Assembly (NCBI GenBank): GCA_964035015.1
Contig: OZ035998.1
Span: 20,956,041 to 21,020,040, forward strand
Reading direction: 5' to 3'
Length of the DNA: 64,000 nucleotides
Source of the DNA: Corallium rubrum
Taxonomy: Eukaryota > Cnidaria > Anthozoa > Scleralcyonacea > Coralliidae
Below the pieces are notes generated by a model. That model ran no database searches. It was not told where the DNA came from and saw only the letters and a program-made list of their open reading frames with translations. The position numbers and the translations under genes are program-made. Positions 8,580 to 18,230 of this stretch are shown piece by piece (the first letter of the stretch is position 1; every line of letters starts with the position of its first letter).

Positions 8580-9365
8580 ATGAGTCTGTTTTATGGTTAC
8601 AACAGACCGATCACTAATAAACAGCTCAACGATAAACTAAAAGAGGCCCTTCATACGAAGCCCGTCCCCGACTATAAGGTCATCTTTGACCTAAACGTAA
8701 CCAGAGCCAGTAAAAACGCAATCTCCAAACTTCCTCCCTTTGTTGATTACATAGAAGACAGGGACGGTGAGACCAGAACCAATTCAGCCATGTTTTGGAG
8801 ACCTTCTAGTGTCAACCCACAGCTAAGCACTGCTGGCGACCATCACTTCCTTTACCCTGAAACGACGATAAGAACAGCCTTCCACGCTAACGTGTCCAGA
8901 CTCATGTTCACCGATGTCTCGGTTTTCGTTGTGGTAAAGAGGGATAGTATAAGACCAAAGCTGAATGTCTGGGAAACAATTGTTTCCAATGATAGTGCTG
9001 GCAAAGGTAGGAACCTTGGGTTTAAAGCTGGGGTGAGTGATAAACTGGTCTTCAGTGGGATGACACCATCTAGGTCCAACGAGTGTACGATTCCAGCGAA
9101 GTTTATCGGAAAGAAGATTCTAATATCGATTCACTGGCTATCTGGGCTTAGGGTGTCACACATTAGGATAAACGGTGAGAAACTGAGAGACTCATATTCT
9201 GTTAGCAACATCGGACAAATAGGGACACCTTATCTGGATGTGTTTGGGGTAAACAGCTTAAAAAGTTTTCACTCAGACATCAACTTTTACGGTATGAAGA
9301 TCTTGGGGAATCTGACATTGAGAAAATCTGTAAGGAGGTTATGGTTGAATATGACCTGTAATTAG
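8580..9365 (+). CDS. Concanavalin/LamG-like viral protein, C-terminus frameshifted
   Basis: A 261-residue frame starting three bases after the previous stop. The pattern of beta strands resembles a concanavalin-like (LamG_3-type) lectin fold: HHFLYPETTIRTAF, VFVVVKRD, a WETIVSND strand, FIGKKILISIHW and SHIRINGEKLRD, then DINFYGMKILGN before the end. The final 13 or so residues look out of frame: the neighbouring frame from about 9325 is open, reads as a more natural acidic end and stops at 9361, six bases before the next gene. A single-base loss near 9318 to 9324 is therefore likely. A glycan-binding surface protein is a possible role, which is inference from fold pattern. Confidence 0.6.
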   Translation: MSLFYGYNRPITNKQLNDKLKEALHTKPVPDYKVIFDLNVTRASKNAISKLPPFVDYIEDRDGETRTNSAMFWRPSSVNPQLSTAGDHHFLYPETTIRTAFHANVSRLMFTDVSVFVVVKRDSIRPKLNVWETIVSNDSAGKGRNLGFKAGVSDKLVFSGMTPSRSNECTIPAKFIGKKILISIHWLSGLRVSHIRINGEKLRDSYSVSNIGQIGTPYLDVFGVNSLKSFHSDINFYGMKILGNLTLRKSVRRLWLNMTCN

Positions 9366-9366
9366 A

Positions 9367-9552
9367 ATGAAAGCCATAAGAAGTGTCTACCACCAGCTGG
9401 GATCCTACGAAGTAAACAAAATCTCACTAAGTTGCTTTGACGATAAAAGGTGTATACTAAATGATGGTGTTAGTAGCTATGCCTATGGACATAATTTCAT
9501 CAGGCCCTTGGACGAGTGGTTTTATAAAGGTGGTTGGGCGTTTTCTGAGTAG
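9367..9552 (+). CDS. Short terminal viral protein with DDKR/YGH motif
   Basis: A 61-residue frame. It contains ISLSCFDDKRCILNDGVS followed by YAYGHN. I have seen the combination Asp-Asp-Lys-Arg, then Asp-Gly, then Tyr-Gly-His near the end of proteins in other animal Polinton-like elements, but its function is unknown to me. The start does not carry the AGTNT context of the other genes and may only look like a start: the segment could be the displaced C-terminal part of a larger protein. Its stop (9550 to 9552) is the last coding signal of the element. Confidence 0.5.
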   Translation: MKAIRSVYHQLGSYEVNKISLSCFDDKRCILNDGVSSYAYGHNFIRPLDEWFYKGGWAFSE

Positions 9553-9570
9553 GATGTATAGGACCACTTC

Positions 9571-9745
9571 ATAAAATCTGACTTGGAAGATCGGTGGCAC
9601 TAGGTGTGGCTTGCGAGTTGGGGGCAAAAAAAAATAAAAAAAATAAAAAATAATGGACTACTTCATAGGATCTGACTTGGATTCTGTGAAGACTTATATT
9701 TTGGAAGATCGGTGGCAACCGACTGGTCTGGCGAGTTGGGGGCAA
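9571..9745. repeat. Pair of degenerate direct repeats at the right end of the viral element
   Basis: Two copies of a segment with CTTCATA(A/G)(A/G)ATCTGACTTGGA, then GGAAGATCGGTGGCA and GCGAGTTGGGGGCAAAAA, at about 9571 to 9640 and 9657 to 9748. The first copy lacks about 26 internal bases. An A-rich spacer separates them. This may be part of the terminal inverted repeat of the virus, but the left end is outside the window so it cannot be confirmed. Confidence 0.5.
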
Positions 9746-9820
9746 AAACAGATGGTCCATTAACTATAACCACCCGTATAGCCAAGCCGTGGTTCCAGTG
9801 GTCGCGCTGACGGGGCAAGT

Positions 9821-9870
9821 GGGGCCAACGGCTGGGGCTAACGGCCGGGGCCAACGGCCGGGGCCAACGG
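9821..9870. repeat. GC-rich 13-bp tandem repeat, about 3.8 units
   Basis: Units of GGGGC(C/T)AACGGC(C/T) repeated head to tail. It is the most GC-rich spot in an otherwise AT-rich stretch and lies just outside the viral repeat pair. Confidence 0.75.
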
Positions 9871-10546
9871 AGGTTCCAACAACTTCAAAAAAGTGGTGCA
9901 TGCGGCCAACCAGAAACATCCCTGGGAGTGGACAAAAATCTCGTCTACGCCTCGGGGAGGAGAGGTTTCCCTGCCGTAGCACCCAAAATAAACTGGCCTG
10001 GTACCCCCATATCCTATACTACTTTTGTATCGTCCAGAATGTTTTGTGACGGACGAAACAATTAGTATGAAGTTGGGTGGCAATAAAGGGTTACTTGTTA
10101 AAGGTATTGGAGTTTTCGGCGGAAGAAAACTGTCGAACTAGCCGAAAGCAACACATTAATCGAGTTTTAAGAGAGAGCTTTAAGCGAAAGCTTATACATT
10201 CCAATTCCACTAACGACAAACAGGCGACCAACGCCAAGGTTTAACGACACATGTTGAAACACAGCGAGCATATGAAAGTCTTCTTTGCGTTTTAGCTTTT
10301 TGATGTACTCACTTGAAGATAAAAACATGGCGTTTCTCTTAACAGCTGGGTGCCATGCAAATTGGAACGCGCGGTAATTCGAACCTCGAAACACCAACGT
10401 TAAGAGCTATTTGGCGTTAAATTTCAACCGTAACATTAAATGCGACACATTAAATTCGACGTCTAAACCGAAATGTGTCACTTGTGTCGCATAATCGTCG
10501 CATTAAATTCGACGAATTAAATGCGACGGAACTTCGACGTCTAAAC
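9871..10546. other. No gene seen; short AAATTCGACG-type repeats at the right
   Basis: No supported coding region. From about 10430 to 10553 the sequence contains several variants of a motif built from ATTAAAT(T/G)CGACG and CGTCTAAACC in both orientations, probably the edge of a repeat element abutting the LINE that follows. Confidence 0.5.
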
Positions 10547-11445
10547 CAGGCCTAATTATATCGAAAAAATTGGATATATTAGCGATAACTAAAACTTGGT
10601 TAAACGGATCAGATTTGGATAGTCACTGTATAACAGATATTCGGAATACGCTTCCAAATTATAATCTTATACATTTACCAAGGAAAGATCGTAAAGGCGG
10701 CGGAATAGCAGTCGTAATGTGAGATGGTTTTAAAGTAACGGAGAATACTCAACTTTCTGTCAATTCGTTTGAATATCTTGATCTGTTGGTATCCTATAAA
10801 AACGACAATATTCGACTAGTGACGGTCTATAGACCTCCGCCAAATAATAAAAACAAGTTTACAGTTGACATATTCAGGGACGAGTTCTCATCACTTGTGG
10901 AGGTATTAACATTATCCCGACAACCACTTATAATATGTATTGATTTTAACTTTCATGTTGATGATTCAACAAACCCAGACGCAGTGAAATTTTTAAATTT
11001 TTTGGAATCTACGGATTTAAAATATAATATTACTGGACCTACTCATCGTCAAGGGCATACGTTGGATCTCATTTTGTCACGCGAAGATGAAAATATCGTT
11101 TCTGATATCCGCGTATTGCCATCAGACAATATATCTGATCACAGTTTAATCACTTGCATACTAGACTGTTCAAGACCACCACCTAGCAAGTTGCTAGTTA
11201 AGTACAGAGACATGAGAAATCTAAATATAAACAGGTTCGTCGAGGAAATTAAATCATCCAAGTTACTCACTGATCCTGAATCTAATATATGTAATCTAAC
11301 AACGCAATATAATAATACATTATCATCACTGCTTGAAAAGTATGCACCCGAAAAGCAGCGATTGGTTGCGTTACGTCCAAACTCTCCTTGGTATGATGAT
11401 GAGCTTCGTGAGGAAAAAAGGAAAAAACGTCGCCTTGTGACGAAA

Positions 11446-12047
11446 TTAGGACTTTTAAAATTTAAAGACATTGTATTTCTTCAAAATGCTTTGTTTATGT
11501 ACAAGTTTCATCATCAAGCTCTGCCTCATGTGTTTGATAATTTTTTCACCCCTGTTTCTGGAATACATAAATATAGCACTAGGTTGGCTGATGATGAAAC
11601 GTATTATGTCAATAATATTAGAACAAATTATGGAAAATTTAACGTAAGGTTTTTTGGTGCTAAAACATGGAATTCTGTTCCTCGTGAGTATAAGTCACTT
11701 GGATATTTTATGTTCAAAAAAAAATTGACCTGCGATTTTCTTCTAGTGTATTAATGATATATGCATTTATATGGTACCTTATGTACAGATATATGTGTAT
11801 ATATGAATATGCAAAAATGTACTCTTTTTTTTTTTCGGATTGTATTACATTAATTTCATGCTACTGCATCTTATACAAGCTCACCTAGCTAAAATATTTT
11901 ATTTATAATTATGCATTGAATAGGGTTACCTGACTTGATTAACCTTGTGGTTATTTCAGGAACCCTGCACTCTAACTATTGTTAAATTTCTCTTTTTATA
12001 ATCACTGTAATTAATAATAAGTGAGTGCTAATAAATATTATTATTAT
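11446..12047 (+). mobile_element. 5'-truncated LINE tail nested in the CR1/L2-like LINE
   Basis: After the endonuclease region the frame passes directly into a different retroelement C-terminus (ALFMYKFHHQALPHVF, YSTRLADDE, then FFGAKTWNSVPREYK), ending at a stop at 11752 to 11754 and followed by an AT-rich 3' UTR with an ATT-repeat tail. Near-identical bases flank the insert: TGTGACGAAATTA at about 11436 to 11448 and TGTGCGAAAATA from about 12049, consistent with a target-site duplication. The fusion creates an open chimeric frame (10786 to 11754) that is not a real gene. Confidence 0.75.
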
Positions 12048-13392
12048 TGTGCGAAAATATAAATCATCTGGCTTAGAGGTATTTAGACAATTATTGAAAG
12101 AAGCTTGTAAGGGGGGATTACAATGTATTAACTGAATCTGCAAAGCTCAAATAGTACCAAAATCTGATCGAGAATTCTGATGAAACAAAGCTTTTCAAAA
12201 TGGTAGACTGGATGTTCATTAGGAAACAATGTACTTTACTTCCTAAACACTCAACTGTTGAATCATTAGCAGAGCAATTTAATGAATATTTCGTAACCAA
12301 GATTGGAAAATTAAGATCGAAATTGGATTGCAGCTTAGGTGTATCTCCGAATATAACAAGTGGGAAAAAAAATATGCTTGTGTTCTTTCACGGATTTTAC
12401 AACAGTCTCAAAAAATGACATTCGTCAAATAATTGTAGGGTCTCCAACAAAATCCTGTCAACTGGATCCAATACCATGCAACAAAGTTAGTCAAGGAAAT
12501 TGATATATTAACAGAAGTTATAACTGATATTGTTAATTAATGGTTCTTTGGCTGGCGGTGAATTTCCTACAGAGCTCAAGCTATCTCTTGTACGACCGTA
12601 GACTCAGATCTTTTCCCTAATTATAGACCAATATCCAATTTGGCGTTCCTATCAAAAACCATTGAGAGAACTGCTGTTAGGCAAAACTGCCGAATGCAAC
12701 CTTATCTTGTTGCAAATGAACTGTATCCCAAAATTCAGTCCGCTTATCGTAAAGTATCAAATGATATATTAAGAGCAGTTGAACAACATCAAGAAAGAAG
12801 TGGTGTTGGTTCTTCTGGATTTGTCAGCTGCCTTTGATACGATTGATCACGAGATATTATTACTATTAGATCGGATGAAAAGTCGGTTTGGCTTTGATGG
12901 AAATGCTCTAAGATGGTTTAAATCTCATTTACAAGATCGAATTCAATCAGTCAAAATCGAAGATTTCACATCGAAACCACGTCGCATATATTATGCCTAT
13001 GGTGTCCCGCAGGGCTCAGTATTAGGACCGCTACTATTCTCCATGTACGTAGCACCTATCGAAGATATAATACAGTTACACAATGTTGATTGTATGATAT
13101 TTGCTGATGATTCTCAGATGTATTTAGCTTTCAATTCATGTGACAGGATATTGGCAATTGAGACATTAAGATCATGTTTTAACGATATCATCATCTGAAA
13201 CGAAAGGAACAAGCTGATATGTAATCCGGAAAAAACTGAAATCATACATTTTTCATCACGTTTTATGGATAACCCACCTTTATCTGCCTTTACCAATGGC
13301 TCAACTGTCATAAAAGTTACGGACAAGGTTCGTGATCTTGGTGTTACTTTCGACTCAAATTTAAACTTCCGTCCGCATATAAACAATATATG

Positions 13393-13593
13393 AAGGTTAG
13401 ATATACTGCCGAAACAGAGAACGTAGGAGTCTAACGTTTCGAGCGAAGGCCCTTCGTCAGAGAGAAACGTGACGAAGGGCCTTCGCTCGAAACGTTAGAC
13501 TCCTACGTTCTCTGTTTCGGCAGTATATCTAACCTTACTATATTTCGATTGTTGTTTCTACACTGCCTACGCAGCACGCTACTTTTATTACAC
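13393..13593. mobile_element. Hairpin element with 15-bp target-site duplication
   Basis: An insertion in the LINE RT region flanked by perfect direct repeats TATAAACAATATATG (13378 to 13392 and 13594 to 13608). The first three quarters form a near-perfect hairpin whose arms read TACTGCCGAAACAGAGAACG with GTCTAACGTTTCGAGCGAAG. A single-copy tail ends with CGCAGCACGCTACTTTTATT. Related copies are at 35390, 43332 and 44712. Confidence 0.85.
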
Positions 13594-14289
13594 TATAAAC
13601 AATATATGTCGTGCATCATCATTGGCAGAAAGAAATATTGGTCGTGTTCGAAAGTACCTCTCCAGGTCTCAAGTTGAGAGATTGATACACGCTTTCATAT
13701 CATCAAAGTTGGATGACTGTAAGTCTCCTACATGGCCTTCCTGCTAGTGATATAAATAAACTACAGCGAATCCAAAATATTGTAGCCAGGCTAGTAACTG
13801 GTGCCAAACGCAGGGATAGTATATCAGCAATTTTCGAGCAACTGCATTGGCTGCCAATAAAAGAACGAATAGTTTTTAAGATTTTACTGATAACGTTTAA
13901 AGCTACGCACAACATGGCTCCTGGTTATATATCTGACCTACTTACGAAGTACATTCCACGGAGAAACCTAAGATCTGCTAGCAAATCACTTCCACAAGTG
14001 CCTGTAAAAGTGAAGACTCAAACCTATGGACAAAGATCGTTTTCGTGCGCTGCTCCACTTCTATGGAATTCCCTTCCTGAAGAAATTAAAGACTTAAATA
14101 GTTTAGATTCGTTTAAATCAGCTCTTAAAACATTTTTATTCATTAAACATTTTAAAGACACATAGATATACATTACATTAATTAGATATTAGACTATATA
14201 TATGAACTATTTGTTTAAGCCATAAATTATAGTTTTTAGCATGTAGGACCACTGTAAAAAGCATTGAGACTTAAATGCGTTTTTAAGAA

Positions 14290-15670
14290 CTTATGGTAAA
14301 TCCTTTCGATACTTAGGTCGCTACTTTAACTTCAATATGTCTGACGAAGATCACAAATCTGAATTATATGACACACTGACTAATACCATGAATGAAATCG
14401 ACGAACTACCATTACATCCGAAAAACAAACTATGTTCTTTCAAAAATCTCTTGGCACTTCACCGTTTCTGATATAGGTAAAACCTGGGTAAACGAGAATC
14501 TAGATAATATCGTGTCAAAATATATCCGAAAGTGGATCGAGCTTCCAATTTCCGCAACTCTTAGGAACGTCCTACTTCCTCATAACAAATTCGGCTTAAA
14601 TCTCATTCTCCCATCAACTAAATTTCTTCAATGTCAAACTATATCTCGGAAAGTTTTGAAATCATCACCAAATGACGAGATCAAAAACCTATGGATGGCC
14701 ACAAGCAATCACAAAAATGTACAATATGACAAGTACAAAAACACAAAAGACGCACTGAACACTATCAGGAAAGAAAATGAGAAAAGGCTTCAAAATCACC
14801 TCATTTCACAAGGTTCATTCTTCTCCAATATCATCAAATACTCTACACTCTCGCTCAACTCTATATGGTCCTCGGTCAAAAACAAACTTCCTAAGAATAT
14901 CTTTAACTTCACCACCCGGTACATAAATACGCTCCCAACTCGCAAAAATCTGTTGAAATGGGGAATATCACCAACATCCGACTGCTCTTTCTGCTTGGAA
15001 CCCGAAACCTTGCTCCACGTCGTCAATGGATGCAAGACATACCTAAACGAAGGACGTTTTACGTGGCGACACGATTCCGTTCTTAATTTCATTGCAACCT
15101 TTCTTAAATCCGTACAACACTATATTAACCTTTATGCTGACCTACCTGGCTTCATCAGTCCATCTGTTATCACCGGAGATAAGTTACGCCCTGATCTTCT
15201 GATAACAATCAAAAACAAATACATCTACATACTCGAACTGACCGTTGGATTTGAATCTAATCTTCTTACTAATGCAACCCGTAAGAGACAAAAATATCTA
15301 GAACTTATTAACGAACAGCACAAAAATTATGAAAAAATGAAATTTAAAAATTTATCTATCAGTTCGCTTGGAGTTTTTAATCAGTCATCTATAGACTTTA
15401 TTGAAATGCTGAAAGACCTGAAATTTGACGAACGATGTAGAAAGTACTATACTCAGAAAATTATGAACATTGCATAAGGACCTCTTACTATATATTTTGT
15501 AAACGTAACAAAGAATGGGATAACCCGACTTTAATGTCATACTAATATTTTTATACCATATAGTGTTAATTCAAGTAGACATTGGTAAACTACCAGTAAA
15601 AGAGAGGTTTATCATTGTAGTATAGGTAAATCATAAATATATAGAGTTTCCATTATTATTATTACTGTCA
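14290..15670 (+). mobile_element. R2/NeSL-like non-LTR retrotransposon, 3' part with restriction-like endonuclease
   Basis: A 361-residue frame (14392 to 15477) is the C-terminal end of an R2-group polyprotein. It carries a thumb/linker region (SKISWHFTVSDIGKTWV), a CCHC zinc knuckle (CSFC at 198 to 201, H209, C214) and a restriction-like endonuclease core: HD at about 227, RPDLLI at about 266 to 271 and Glu in LELTVGFES at about 282. Upstream, from about 14300, the preceding part of the protein is visible in another frame (SFRYLGRYFNFNMSDEDH), so one frameshift lies near 14420. The copy is truncated at its 5' side and ends in an ATT-rich tail at about 15670. Confidence 0.8.
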
Positions 15671-15751
15671 ACAATTGATATTCTAAGCAGGTAACGTACT
15701 TTAAATATCAGAGCCTAGCAGATAACTTTCAGACACGGCATAATACAGATT

Positions 15752-15998
15752 TTAAGGCTCTTTTCCAGTCATCGCAAAAAACAGCTCGCAGCGAGTGTTT
15801 GCATCTACTTAAAAACAACCCGCAGTGCTTGTTTTCTCGTTGCGAGTTCTTTTTAATGAGATACAAGTACTCGCAGCAACATTCAAAAGAACACGTCACA
15901 ACGAGAAAACAAACACTGAGAGTTGTTTTTAATTACATGCAAACACTCGCAGCGAGCTGTGAGCTGGTTTTTGCGATGACTGGAAAAGAGCCTTTTAA
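15752..15998. mobile_element. Foldback element (inverted arms about 50 bp or more)
   Basis: Inverted ends AAGGCTCTTTTCCAGTCATC and its complement, each followed by a CTCGCAGCGAG-containing segment. No coding capacity. Confidence 0.75.
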
Positions 15999-17569
15999 CA
16001 GTACATTGTAAGTGTATATACATGCAGAACATTCTATTAGCTAACGTTTCGTTGCATCTGGCAACATACGCTTCGTGCAACTTTTACAGGGCCTTAAAAG
16101 TTACAAACTAGATCCCAAAGATAGTGCAAAGTTTCTAGTAATAACAATTTTTGCCACGTGTACGGACAGAGCTGCCAGCCCCAAAACCTGCTAGCCCATT
16201 TAGCAAAGCCCAAGTTAATTTAATACAAGCGAAAACTCAGACAAACAACCAAAAATAGAATCTCAGGGGATTCTTAAAGAGTCATTTTCTCTTCAAGAAC
16301 GCAAAAAAATTTATAAACTCCGACAAACATGAATACTGACGTCTTTTGAGCCCTTCACTATTGTTTTCCGGTCTGTTTAATAACATCAAGATATTTTTAA
16401 ACTCCTCGAAAAAAGCTTGGCGCATCACAAGAATTCCGATACTAATACGTATCGTGTGACGTCCAGTCAATTCAGATCAAAATTGACTAAAATTTGTCAA
16501 GTGGATGTCAAGATAAGTAAGTTTTTGTTGCCTTCACAAATTATTACGCCTGATGATTATGTTGCTAGCTTCACATTATGAGCCTTGCGAATCGTCTGCC
16601 CAATCACGCGCTAAGTTCACGCAGGTACAGATACATGTAGAATGTAGGGTTCTTCGTGCAGTTGCTTATTGAACGCCAAATCAAAATGCGAAGACAGTCT
16701 ACGATCTCCAGTATACAGAATTGTTACTGAGCTGAAAATAGAACAGACACGAACCAACAACACTCTACAAACCGACTTCACAACATCGTCAACATGCCAC
16801 ACCATATTAAAGTTAAATATAAAGCTTTTAATATTTATTCGCACCTTTGACAGACAGTAAAGCCTTTCGCCCAGACCATATATTTAATTAGCCATGCACT
16901 AAAGCCTAGAAATTCGTTGTTTCGAGAAGAAAAATCGATCACTCCTTTGCGTTTCTCCGCCATTGTTGTATTCGCCAGTCGCAAACAAAACCACGCGTGC
17001 GCAGTGGTATTCTAATATATTCCGGGGGGGAACTTCTTTCATTCTTGGTATATTAAGATAAACACGTCTTTCAGGAAATATCCATAGATAAGGTACAAAC
17101 CTGTCTGTTATCGCTGTTTATAGGGCTTACGAGCTTTAAGCGACATAAATATTTGTCGTCTATGAAAGACTGATACTAGTGTTTCACATTTTCACTGGTT
17201 TTAGCCTTTCAACTACGACAAGTATGTACGTCGTTAAACCTGGTAAGTTTACCCCCCGGAAAGTTTACACTATCTATCTATGTATCTATGTATCTATCGT
17301 GTGAATTTTCGCCACTCATCACAATACTGCAAAGTTTCTGTGAAACTTTGCACTAAAAAAACCCCAACAAATTACCTCCTCTGATCTGCCAAGCCGAGTG
17401 TTGAGTTCCGACTTTGTTGTTTGCAGCTTTTCTTTCAAGCAGAGATTTTCTTCCTAAATTAGTTTGTACAGTAAAATTACAAATCGCGATCGACATTAAA
17501 GTGACTAGACAGTGTGAATCATAAGAAATAATACATATATTTTTTTAGAAATCTTTCATTATGAAGTAA
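15999..17569. other. No gene seen
   Basis: AT-rich sequence with stops in all frames. It has a short TCTATGTA-type simple repeat at about 17270 to 17300 and no recognisable exon or transposon core. Confidence 0.4.
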
Positions 17570-17890
17570 TATTGGGCATTTCACTCGATTATATAGCATG
17601 TTCTAGGGATTTTTGGTGAAGGAAAATTCGAGTGTAGAATATATACATTTTAAGACCAAAGCGGGACCAGTTGCGAAAAATGCAACTCGGCAACGGCCTC
17701 CGTGGCTCAGTGGTCAGAGCATTGCACTAGAATCGCAAGGTCGTGGGTTCAATTCCTGCCGGAAGGCCTGTGTAGTTGCATTTTTCGCAACTGGTCCCGG
17801 TTTGGTCTTAAAATGTATATATTCTACACTCGAATTTTCCTTCACCCTAAATCCTTAGAACACGCTATGTAATCGAGTGCAATGCCCAAT
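17570..17890. mobile_element. Foldback element with a tRNA-like core
   Basis: Inverted arms of about 115 bases (outermost part ATTGGGCATTTCACTCGATT and its near-complement) flank a tRNA-like segment at 17695 to 17768. The arms contain AAAATTCGAGTGTAGAATAT and its complement. The left arm matches the right arm of the following partial copy (to 18165) better than its own right arm, suggesting gene conversion or a local duplication. Confidence 0.7.
17695..17768 (+). repeat. tRNA-like sequence (probably tRNA-derived SINE core)
   Basis: 74 bases with an A-box-like TGGCTCAGTGGTCAGAGC, a B-box GGTTCAATTCC, and acceptor-like ends GGCCTCC and GGAAGGCC that pair at six of seven positions. The predicted anticodon loop CTAGAAT would give AGA, but there is no long variable arm as a serine tRNA would need. 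A second identical copy lies at 17972 to 18045. It is more likely a pol III-derived repeat than a functional tRNA. Confidence 0.55.
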
Positions 17891-17962
17891 ATCATTTATA
17901 ATATACCCAATTCTCTCCTGGCATTACCACCTTATTATATATACAGAACTCGCGATCAAGCT

Positions 17963-18165
17963 CTCGGCAACGGCCTCCGTGGCTCAGTGGTCAGAGCATT
18001 GCACTAGAATCGCAAGGTCGTGGGTTCAATTCCTGCCGGAAGGCCTGTGTAGTTGCATTTTTCGCAACTGGTCCCGGTTTGGTCTTAAAATGTATATATT
18101 CTACACTCGAATTTTCCTTCACCAAAAATCCCTAGAACATGCTATGTAATCGAGTGCCCAATATT
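17963..18165. mobile_element. Partial copy of the tRNA-cored foldback element
   Basis: Contains the same 74-base tRNA-like core (17972 to 18045) and the right arm, which is an exact or near-exact complement of the left arm of the first copy. The left arm of this copy is absent. Confidence 0.7.
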
Positions 18166-18230
18166 ACTTTCATTATTATGGTTTGTTTACTTGCAGATTG
18201 CTACCGACTCAAGAAAAAATATTATATTTA

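Larger units (their letters stand above)
1..9750. mobile_element. Polinton/adintovirus-like endogenous virus, right part
   Basis: A compact block of closely packed intronless genes, mostly separated by 3 to 15 bases, in contrast to the gene-poor repeat DNA to its right. The hallmark genes seen are a retroviral-type integrase with a chromodomain, a candidate double-jelly-roll major capsid protein and an A32/FtsK-type packaging ATPase. This set defines Polintons/Mavericks and adintoviruses. Genes left of 1.5 kb run leftward and the rest run rightward. No protein-primed DNA polymerase B or adenain-like protease is visible; they may lie beyond the left edge. The right boundary is not fixed: coding ends at 9552 and a pair of degenerate direct repeats follows to about 9745. 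Integrase, fibre-like and lectin-like genes are frameshifted, so this copy is probably not functional as a whole. Confidence 0.85.
10547..14230 (+). mobile_element. CR1/L2-like LINE, decayed, with two nested insertions
   Basis: A non-LTR retrotransposon with an apurinic-type endonuclease (about 10555 to 11435), a pre-RT linker (from 12051) and a reverse transcriptase (about 12600 to 14165). In the endonuclease the usual catalytic Glu of the TETW motif is Lys (AITKTWL), and a TGA interrupts the frame at about 10720. GGGIAVV, DFNFHVDD and the SDHSLI motif remain. The RT shows LLDLSAAFDTIDH, GVPQGSVLGPLLF and the catalytic FADD. The C-terminal part reads RIQNIVARL, QLHWLPIKERI and LWNSLPEEIK. 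Several frameshifts and stops make it non-functional. The endonuclease end and the linker start match up directly once the nested insert at about 11446 to 12047 is set aside. Confidence 0.85.

Noticed and set aside
10786-11754. A 322-codon gene
   Set aside because: It is a chimera of a LINE endonuclease and the tail of a nested second LINE.
13380-13600. CRISPR-like or terminator-like hairpin
   Set aside because: It is a mobile hairpin element with a target duplication, present four times in the window, in eukaryotic DNA.
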